Assembly: GCF_016056375.1 (NCBI RefSeq)
Contig: NZ_JAEDAE010000001.1
Span: 310,001 to 374,000, forward strand
DNA length: 64,000 nt
Direction of reading: 5' to 3'
Source: Hymenobacter negativus
GTDB lineage: Bacteria > Bacteroidota > Bacteroidia > Cytophagales > Hymenobacteraceae
Positions 58,966 to 64,000 of this stretch are shown piece after piece (within the stretch, counting starts at the first letter, position 1; each line of letters opens with the position of its first letter). The notes below the pieces were generated by a model. That model had not been told where the DNA came from, made no database searches, and saw only the letters and a list, made by a program, of their open reading frames with translations. Made by a program: the position numbers and the translations under genes.

Positions 58966-59691
58966 ATGAAGCAGCTTGTCGAAAAGCATCCGCTGGCCAT
59001 TCGTTGGTTCCACTGGGTCAATTTCCCGGTTCTTGCCCTCATGATTTGGAGCGGGATGTGGATATATTGGGCCAACGATGTGTACCGCCTGGGCTGGGGC
59101 AAGACCACGCTGGTCAAGTTCTTTCCGCAGTCGTTCTACGAGGCCTTCCACATCGACCACAAGCTGGCGCAGGGCATGAGCTGGCACTTTGTGCTGATGT
59201 GGGTGTTTTTCCTGAACGGCCTGCTGTACGTGTTTTACACCTTGCTTTCAGGCGAATGGCGCTACCTGCTGCCCACCCGGCACTCGTTCAAGGAAGCCTT
59301 GTTGGTGACACTGCACGATTTGGGCCTGTACAAAAAGCCGCTACCAGTGCGCAAATTCAACGGCGCACAGCAGATTGCCTATACCTCGGTCATTATCATG
59401 GGTATGGGGTCGGTGCTCACGGGGCTGGCCATTTACAAGCCTACGCAGTTTGCCTGGCTCACGCAGCTGCTGGGCGGGTATGAGTTTGCCCGCATCATTC
59501 ATTTCGCACTTACCATCGGGTATGTGCTGTTTTTCATCGTGCACATTGCGCAGGTGGTGCGGGCGGGCTGGAATAATTTTCGCGCCATGGTGGCCGGCTT
59601 CGAGGTGGTGGAAGTCGACTCGACCACGCACCAGGTGGTGGCCGGCCCTACTTCGCTGCCCGCCGCCGATGCAACTCTTTCTTCCAACTAA
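58966..59691 (+). CDS. Cytochrome b561-type membrane subunit
   Basis: 241 residues from ATG 58966; upstream in-frame starts run into the attR terminator region. A di-heme cytochrome b/b6-type protein with four hydrophobic helices: HPLAIRWFHWVNFPVLALMIWSG (His ligand in RWFHW), HKLAQGMSWHFVLMWVFFLNGLLY, QIAYTSVIIMGMGSVLTGLAIY and IIHFALTIGYVLFFIVHIAQVVRA. It would pass electrons between the quinone pool and the molybdopterin protein encoded 15 bp downstream. The Pro/Thr/Ala tail is not conserved. Confidence 0.88.
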   Translation: MKQLVEKHPLAIRWFHWVNFPVLALMIWSGMWIYWANDVYRLGWGKTTLVKFFPQSFYEAFHIDHKLAQGMSWHFVLMWVFFLNGLLYVFYTLLSGEWRYLLPTRHSFKEALLVTLHDLGLYKKPLPVRKFNGAQQIAYTSVIIMGMGSVLTGLAIYKPTQFAWLTQLLGGYEFARIIHFALTIGYVLFFIVHIAQVVRAGWNNFRAMVAGFEVVEVDSTTHQVVAGPTSLPAADATLSSN

Positions 59692-59706
59692 TTGCCGCTG
59701 TTCGGT

Positions 59707-60540
59707 ATGACTGACCATTCTTCCGCGCCCGCACCGCTCGACCAGCCGGGCGCTCCGTTGCAGCCTGAAGCGGCCGTGCTGGCCGAGGCCCGCCGTCGCT
59801 CGCGGCGCTCGTTTATTGGCTTGGGTTTGGCTGGCTTGATTGGGATTGGGGGCTGGGACTGGCTGATTTCGCAACCCGCCGACGAGGGCATTCCGCGCCC
59901 GTTGCGCAAGGTGCTCGATGCCAACGGCCGCCTCAGCCAGGCCTATTTCAAAGAAACGCGCTTGGCGCCCGAGTTTGCCCGCAGCCGCGCCAAAACGCCC
60001 CGCGAAAACGGCGACGTGGGCCTCGATGGCGAAGTAGACCCCGCCACCTGGCGGATGCGGGTGCAGGGCTACGGCACTGGCAAAACCCAGGAGTTCACCC
60101 TCGCCGACATCAAGGCCCTGCCCAAAGTGGAGATGGTTACCGAGCTTAAGTGCATTGAGGGCTGGAGCGTGGTGGTGCACTGGGCCGGGGCGCGGCTGTC
60201 AGATTTTCTGGCCCGCTACCCGCTGGCCACCCGCAGCGGCCGCCCCGCCGACCCGCTCAACCCACCCGCCGACCTCGCGCCCTACGTGGGCATGCTAACG
60301 CCTGACGAACAGTACTATGTGGGCCTCGACATAGCCAGTGCCCTGCATCCGCAAACACTGCTGTGCTACGAAATGAACGGGGAGCCGCTCACTGCTGCTC
60401 ACGGCGCGCCGCTCCGCCTCGTCACGCCCCTCAAATACGGCATCAAGCACCTCAAGCGCATCGGCACCATTGCCTTTGCCGATACTCGCCCCAAAGATTA
60501 TTGGGCCGAGCTGGGCTACGACTGGGATTCGGGCCATTGA
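59707..60540 (+). CDS. Periplasmic molybdopterin-dependent oxidoreductase (sulfite-oxidase fold)
   Basis: 277 residues from ATG 59707. A Tat-type signal-anchor is seen: SRRSFIG (32-38) followed by a hydrophobic helix (38-50). The molybdenum-ligating cysteine is C149 in TELKCIEGWSVVVHWAGARLSDFL, which is the YedY/MsrP-like sulfite-oxidase-fold signature. Together with the cytochrome b gene it forms a two-gene oxidoreductase comparable in plan to MsrPQ, but the b subunit is of a different family, so the substrate is open. Confidence 0.88.
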   Translation: MTDHSSAPAPLDQPGAPLQPEAAVLAEARRRSRRSFIGLGLAGLIGIGGWDWLISQPADEGIPRPLRKVLDANGRLSQAYFKETRLAPEFARSRAKTPRENGDVGLDGEVDPATWRMRVQGYGTGKTQEFTLADIKALPKVEMVTELKCIEGWSVVVHWAGARLSDFLARYPLATRSGRPADPLNPPADLAPYVGMLTPDEQYYVGLDIASALHPQTLLCYEMNGEPLTAAHGAPLRLVTPLKYGIKHLKRIGTIAFADTRPKDYWAELGYDWDSGH

Positions 60541-60550
60541 CTGGGTTGGT

Positions 60551-60630
60551 GGGTTGGTGGAATAGCGGGTGTGATGTTCTGTTGGCGCACACTGCGTGTT
60601 CTGAACACAAACCCACCATTCCACCAACCC
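60551..60630. repeat. Palindromic intergenic element, family G
   Basis: GGGTTGGTGGAAT (60551-60563) and ATTCCACCAACCC (60618-60630) are perfect 13-bp inverted repeats; the left arm is preceded by another GGGTTGGT. It lies between convergent genes. Confidence 0.82.
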
Positions 60631-60640
60631 ATTAATCCAC

Positions 60641-60943
60641 TTAATGCACCACGCGCAGCTCGTAGCGCTCGGGCTGACTGCCGAGGGCGGGCACGTGCCA
60701 CGCGCCCACGCGGCTGGGGCCGTAGCCCAGGTTCACCTTCACCCATTCGTCGCGGGTGGGGAGCAGGGCAATGATTTCCTGCTCGAGGCGCGACAAATCG
60801 GCGGGCGAGTGCTGGGCCGGCTGAGCGCCGCTGTTGGGGTCGTGGGCGGCGCGGCGCAGCTCTTTCTCCATTTCCAGGTAGGCGTTTACCTTTTCTTCGA
60901 GGGGAATCAGGTTGGGGTTGAGGTAGTCGAGGTTGGAGGCCAT
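60641..60943 (-). CDS. Unknown 100-residue protein
   Basis: Not recognised. A helical N-terminal half (LIPLEEKVNAYLEMEKELRRAAHD) and a second helix (LSRLEQEIIALLPTRDEW), then a C-terminal stretch VKVNLGYGPSRVGAWHVP. Codon use matches its neighbours and it faces the convergent oxidoreductase gene. It lies 91 bp downstream of the DUF2256 gene, on the same strand. Confidence 0.6.
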   Translation of the reverse strand: MASNLDYLNPNLIPLEEKVNAYLEMEKELRRAAHDPNSGAQPAQHSPADLSRLEQEIIALLPTRDEWVKVNLGYGPSRVGAWHVPALGSQPERYELRVVH

Positions 60944-61034
60944 AAAAAAGCGGCTGGAAAACCAGCAAATAGGTAAGCGGTGAGGAGCTTTTCAACGCAG
61001 CCCCGGCCCCAAAAGATACGGCCGTGCCGGGCGG

Positions 61035-61211
61035 CTACGCTGCGGTTGCGCCGGCTGCTCCGGCGGCGGGGCGGTTGCGCTGGCACTTTTCGCCGCAATA
61101 TTTCACGTCGTCCCAGTTGGCGCGCCATTTTTTGCGGTACTCGAAGGGCCGGCCGCAGGTGACGCAGATTTTGGTGGGCAGCTGGCCTTTACGAAGTTTG
61201 GCGGGAAGCAT
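61035..61211 (-). CDS. DUF2256 zinc-ribbon protein
   Basis: 58 residues, ATG at 61211 and TAG at 61035. Contains the full DUF2256 pattern: LPTKICVTCGRPFEYRKKW and NWDDVKYCGEKCQR, with four cysteines (C16, C19, C39, C43) that would bind zinc. A short Ala-rich tail follows. Function of the family is unknown; it is often found beside cryptochrome/photolyase genes elsewhere, though none is in this window. Confidence 0.88.
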   Translation of the reverse strand: MLPAKLRKGQLPTKICVTCGRPFEYRKKWRANWDDVKYCGEKCQRNRPAAGAAGATAA

Positions 61212-61360
61212 AACGTGGGATTAGGAAGTATTAGCCAAACGGGCGGCCCCGGCGCGAAGTTTTGGGTAATTTTGGCCGTTGGCTGGTCGCGAAGCGTAGT
61301 GGCCTCAACCTTTGGCGAGGTGGCGCGCGCTGCTGCCTCAGAATGCGCTTTTAATTCTCT

Positions 61361-62104
61361 ATGACCACAACCACCGCCCCCGATGTGCTGGGCCAGGCCC
61401 TGCTCGACTACCACCACGGCAAGTCCGGCGCCACCGTGACCGTGCATTGCAGCGCCGCCGATGACGAGCCGCTGCCCGCCGCCTACTTTTTCCGTACCGT
61501 GCTGCAAATGCCGGAGTTGGAGCGCCTGGCCCTCGACGAAAGCCGGGGCCGCGTGCTCGACCTGGGGGCCGGGGCCGGCTGCCACAGCCTGGAGCTGCAA
61601 AACCGGGGCTTCCAGCACGTGAAGGCCGTGGACGTGTCGGCCGGCGCGGTCCAGGTGATGAACGAGCGCGGCGTGCTCACCGTAGCCCGCCACGACTTAT
61701 TTGCCCCGCTGCCGCCTACCGAACTGCCCTACGACACCATCCTGCTGCTCATGAACGGCCTCGGCCTCACCGGGACCCTCGACGGCCTCGATAAATTTCT
61801 GGCCCACGCCCGCACCCTGCTGGCCCCCGACGGCCAGATTCTGGCCACGTCCTCCGACGTGCGCTACCTCTACGAAGACGAGGACGGCGCGCTGCTCATC
61901 AACCTCAACGGCCCATACTACGGCGAGGTCGAGTACACGCTCAGCTACGACGGCCGCACCGGCGAACCTTTTCCCTGGCTGTTTGTAGATGCTGCGCTAC
62001 TTAACGACGCGGCCGAAACCGCCGGCTACACCGCCGAATTCCTTAGCGAGGACGAAAACGACCAGTACCTGGTGCGCCTTATGCCGCAGGGAGTAAAAGG
62101 CTAA
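61361..62104 (+). CDS. Class I SAM-dependent methyltransferase
   Basis: 247 residues. Motif I is RVLDLGAGAGCHSLELQ (about 62-78), then VKAVDVSAGAVQVM (motif II Asp) and YDTILLLMNGLGLTGTLDGL. Residues before motif I include LPAAYFFRTVLQMPELERLAL. Substrate is unknown. The C-terminal third contains DGRTGEPFPWLFVDAALL, common in this uncharacterised group. Confidence 0.82.
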   Translation: MTTTTAPDVLGQALLDYHHGKSGATVTVHCSAADDEPLPAAYFFRTVLQMPELERLALDESRGRVLDLGAGAGCHSLELQNRGFQHVKAVDVSAGAVQVMNERGVLTVARHDLFAPLPPTELPYDTILLLMNGLGLTGTLDGLDKFLAHARTLLAPDGQILATSSDVRYLYEDEDGALLINLNGPYYGEVEYTLSYDGRTGEPFPWLFVDAALLNDAAETAGYTAEFLSEDENDQYLVRLMPQGVKG

Positions 62105-62198
62105 ACACCAGCTTACTGATTGTCATTAATCGGTGAAAAGGCCTGCCAAACATCGGCTAAAAATCAGAGTTTGAATTAGTAAAACAAGCATTGAAATC

Positions 62199-62627
62199 TT
62201 GACCAACGCCATCACCTACCGCACCCGCTGGGCCGACATGGACCCGAACGGCCACATGCGCCACTCCGCCTACGCCGACTACGCCGCCGACCAGCGCTTG
62301 GTTTTATTAGCCGAATGGGGCTACGACATTAAAGAATTTGCACGCCTGCGCCTGGGGCCCATTCTGTTCCGCGAAGAGACTACCTTCCTCAAGGAAATTC
62401 ACATCGGCGAAGAAATCCGGGTGGATAGCCGCCTGCGCAGTGTGAACGACGACGGCACGCGCTGGAGCATCACCCACACCATTTATAAAGCCGATGGCCG
62501 CGTGGCCGCCACAGTGGCCGTAGACGGTGCCTGGCTCGACCTTGACAAACGCAAGCTCACCACGCCGCCCGCCGAGCTCAGCACGGCCTTCCGCGAGCTG
62601 CCGCTATACGAAGCGCCGGTGAAGTAG
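62199..62627 (+). CDS. Acyl-CoA thioesterase-like hotdog protein
   Basis: 142 residues with a TTG start at 62199; no ATG is available before the conserved YRTRWADMDPNGHMRHSAYADYAADQR (4HBT motif with the catalytic Asp in DMDPNGH). Hotdog-fold strands LGPILFREETTFLKEIHIGEEI and GRVAATVAVDGAWLDL follow. It probably hydrolyses acyl-CoA or acyl-ACP thioesters; natural substrate unknown. Confidence 0.85.
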   Translation: MTNAITYRTRWADMDPNGHMRHSAYADYAADQRLVLLAEWGYDIKEFARLRLGPILFREETTFLKEIHIGEEIRVDSRLRSVNDDGTRWSITHTIYKADGRVAATVAVDGAWLDLDKRKLTTPPAELSTAFRELPLYEAPVK

Positions 62628-62632
62628 CCCGC

Positions 62633-62675
62633 AAAAAAGCGCCCCCCGAAATGTCGTTTCGGGGGGCATTTTTTT
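62633..62675. terminator. Bidirectional Rho-independent terminator
   Basis: A-run, GCCCCCCGAAA, loop TGTCG, TTTCGGGGGGC, T-run. Perfect 11-bp stem between convergent genes ending at 62627 and 62686. Confidence 0.92.
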
Positions 62676-62685
62676 GCTGCTGGTC

Positions 62686-63258
62686 TCAAGCCTGGGCATC
62701 GACCTGTACTCTGCTGGCGGGTCGCAGCGCCTTGGTAATGCGGTTTAGCTGCTGCTGGTGGTGGAGCAAGTGGTCTACTAGGTGTTCCATTACCTGATAG
62801 ATGGTGATGCGGCCGGAGCGCGGATGCGGAAAGATGGCCCGGTTCTGCTGCCGGCTCGGAAACTCGTTGAGTAGCCGCTCCAGCTGGCGGCGCGACGCTT
62901 CCCAGGACTTGCGCATTTCGGGCAGGGTGGGCACCTCGCCGGTGTCGGTGAGGGTGGCCACCCCGCGCGGCGCTTTGAACTTGAGGCCTGGTAGGCGCAG
63001 CAGCAGGCGCACCAGCTGTACCCGCAACCGGGTAAAGAAGCTGACCTTAGGCAAAATCTCCTCGGCCTGCAGCTTCTTCTGAATGTATTTCAGGATATTT
63101 TCCTCGATATAGAACAGGTGATGCACCACCTGCACAGCCGACCATTTGCCCGGTGCGGGGGCCGTGTTTTGGTCGGGCCCCAGGGCTTCGGCCGAAGCCA
63201 ACAGGCGCTCGGTGGCCCGTTCGAGCTGTTCGAATTTGAGGTGAAGGCGGTGATTCAT
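62686..63258 (-). CDS. DinB-family protein
   Basis: 190 residues from ATG 63258 (MNHRLHLKFEQLERATERLL). Four-helix-bundle DinB/YfiT superfamily: APGKWSAVQVVHHLFYIEENIL supplies the first metal His pair and VMEHLVDHLLHHQQQLNRI the last. The loop GVATLTDTGEVPTLPEMRKSW is common to this group. Metal-dependent thiol-transferase or hydrolase activity is the general expectation, without a known substrate. Confidence 0.82.
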   Translation of the reverse strand: MNHRLHLKFEQLERATERLLASAEALGPDQNTAPAPGKWSAVQVVHHLFYIEENILKYIQKKLQAEEILPKVSFFTRLRVQLVRLLLRLPGLKFKAPRGVATLTDTGEVPTLPEMRKSWEASRRQLERLLNEFPSRQQNRAIFPHPRSGRITIYQVMEHLVDHLLHHQQQLNRITKALRPASRVQVDAQA

Positions 63259-63372
63259 GTGGGTGGGGAGGATGAAAAAGAGCCTTACGGCAGAGCAGGC
63301 GTAAAAGGTACGGCGACAATTTGATTGGTTTCGCGGCCGGATTTTGGGGAAGTCTGCGGCCCTGGCAATTGG

Positions 63373-63407
63373 TTTGGGGCATAAGCTGCGGCCGCTACCT
63401 AGTTTTG
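63373..63407 (+). promoter_or_regulatory. Bacteroidota promoter before the terminal membrane gene
   Basis: TTTG at 63373-63376 and TAGTTTTG at 63400-63407, spacer 23 bp. The -7 box ends 8 bp before ATG 63416, implying a nearly leaderless message. Confidence 0.55.
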
Positions 63408-63415
63408 CGCCATCC

Positions 63416-64000
63416 ATGCTCATTAATTCATCGTTTCTCTCGGTTGCGTGGCCTGCCCGTTGGCGGGTGCTGGCCGTACTGACTCTCTATGCCCTCTACC
63501 TGCCGCTAAGTGGCTACACGGTCAGCCAGTTCCGCTTCGATGCGGCTGAATACTGGGAGCTGTCGTTGAAATTCACACAAAACGGGCACTATTCCCTGCT
63601 GGCTTTCGATGCGCCGCTGCGGGGCTACCTGGGACCGCTGCTGGTGTTGCCGGCGCGGCTGCTGTGCCACCTCACGGGCTGGTCGATGCTCACTGGAGCG
63701 CGGGTGCTGGGGGCGGGCTGGGCGGCGGTGCTGTTCGGCATTGCCATACCGCAGCTGTGGGCGCAAGCCACGGGCCGCGCCGTAAGCGGCGGCCGGTGGC
63801 TGGTGCTACTGGGGCTCACGTTTATTTTCTGGCGCGACTATTTCAACTTCACCCTCAGCGATATGCCGGCGCTGGCGCTGTTGCTGCTGGGCCTGGCGGC
63901 GCTGGCGCGGCGCAGTTGGGGCTGGGCGGTGTTGGCCGGCTTGCTACTGGCGGCGGCCATCAACATCCGGCCCATTTACCTGGCCAGTGCGCCGGGCGTG
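63416..64000 (+). CDS. Polytopic membrane protein, probable GT-C glycosyltransferase, 3' end outside window
   Basis: 195 codons are open from ATG 63416 to the window edge. After a first transmembrane helix (about 15-35) there is FRFDAAEYWELSLKF, with an Asp/Glu-rich first loop, then several hydrophobic helices (LGPLLVLPARLL, AGWAAVLFGIAIPQLW, WLVLLGLTFIFW, ALALLLLGLAALA, WAVLAGLLLAAAI). This is the layout of GT-C (ArnT/PMT-like) glycosyltransferases, but only the N-terminal part is seen, so the family is provisional. Confidence 0.6.
   Translation, partial: MLINSSFLSVAWPARWRVLAVLTLYALYLPLSGYTVSQFRFDAAEYWELSLKFTQNGHYSLLAFDAPLRGYLGPLLVLPARLLCHLTGWSMLTGARVLGAGWAAVLFGIAIPQLWAQATGRAVSGGRWLVLLGLTFIFWRDYFNFTLSDMPALALLLLGLAALARRSWGWAVLAGLLLAAAINIRPIYLASAPGV

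Noticed and set aside
58798..59187. 129-codon minus-strand frame across attR and the start of the cytochrome b gene
   Set aside because: It runs through the att core and terminator, is antisense to the cytochrome b gene and encodes a low-complexity basic product.

Overview
The window looks like chromosomal DNA of a Hymenobacter-like member of the Bacteroidota (Cytophagales). It is GC-rich and carries gliding genes (gldA, gldC, gldF, gldG), a secreted protein with a type IX secretion C-terminal domain, Bacteroidota-type promoter boxes (TAnnTTTG) and few Shine-Dalgarno sites. The genus is inferred from overall protein flavour, not from a marker-gene search.

Layout. 1-18 kb is mostly housekeeping: hemL (cut by the window edge), dcd, gldC, dnaN, a single-domain BLUF photoreceptor, a gldA-gldF-gldG cluster, two SDR dehydrogenases, an MlaE/MlaF-type lipid transporter pair, a YfiT-like enzyme, a bifunctional nuclease, and etfB-etfA. 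18.5-28.1 kb is a heavy-metal efflux locus: a TolC-like channel, a lipoprotein adaptor, and two paralogous HME-RND pumps separated by a non-coding stretch with hairpins and a possible 49-residue membrane peptide. 28.2-42.6 kb is one long minus-strand surface-glycan locus built around pseudaminic-acid-type nonulosonate synthesis (pseB, pseC, an associated methylase, an SpsF-like cytidylyltransferase, a PseH-like acetyltransferase, pseI), plus methyltransferases, an SDR/ATP-grasp fusion, a HAD phosphatase, a GT-B-like transferase, a deacetylase-like protein and a Wzx-type flippase. An MBOAT acyltransferase and its partner follow at 42.8-45.2 kb. Next come a seven-bladed FG-GAP secreted protein, a GT4 glycosyltransferase and ffh.

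The clearest accessory region is a 7.1-kb integrated element (51740-58827). It is bounded by a perfect 28-bp direct repeat, is AT-richer than its surroundings, and ends with a tyrosine integrase next to the right repeat. Copies of TTGTCCAC at an 11-bp pitch lie inside both ends and look like integrase arm sites. Cargo: a serine recombinase with a near-ideal Bacteroidota promoter, a two-gene module (261-residue unknown protein plus PIN nuclease), two small unknown proteins, and a 499-residue protein with motifs A, B and C of family-A (PolA/T7-like) polymerases. A small integrative element carrying its own divergent PolA-like polymerase is the best candidate here for something undescribed.

A second window-wide theme is intergenic inverted repeats. 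At least eight different palindromic families sit in the gaps between genes; one family has six copies. Several supply stop codons, C-terminal codons or even a start codon to flanking genes.

After the element come a cytochrome b/molybdopterin oxidoreductase pair, small proteins (including a DUF2256 zinc-ribbon), a methyltransferase, a thioesterase, a DinB-family protein and the start of a membrane protein that runs off the window.
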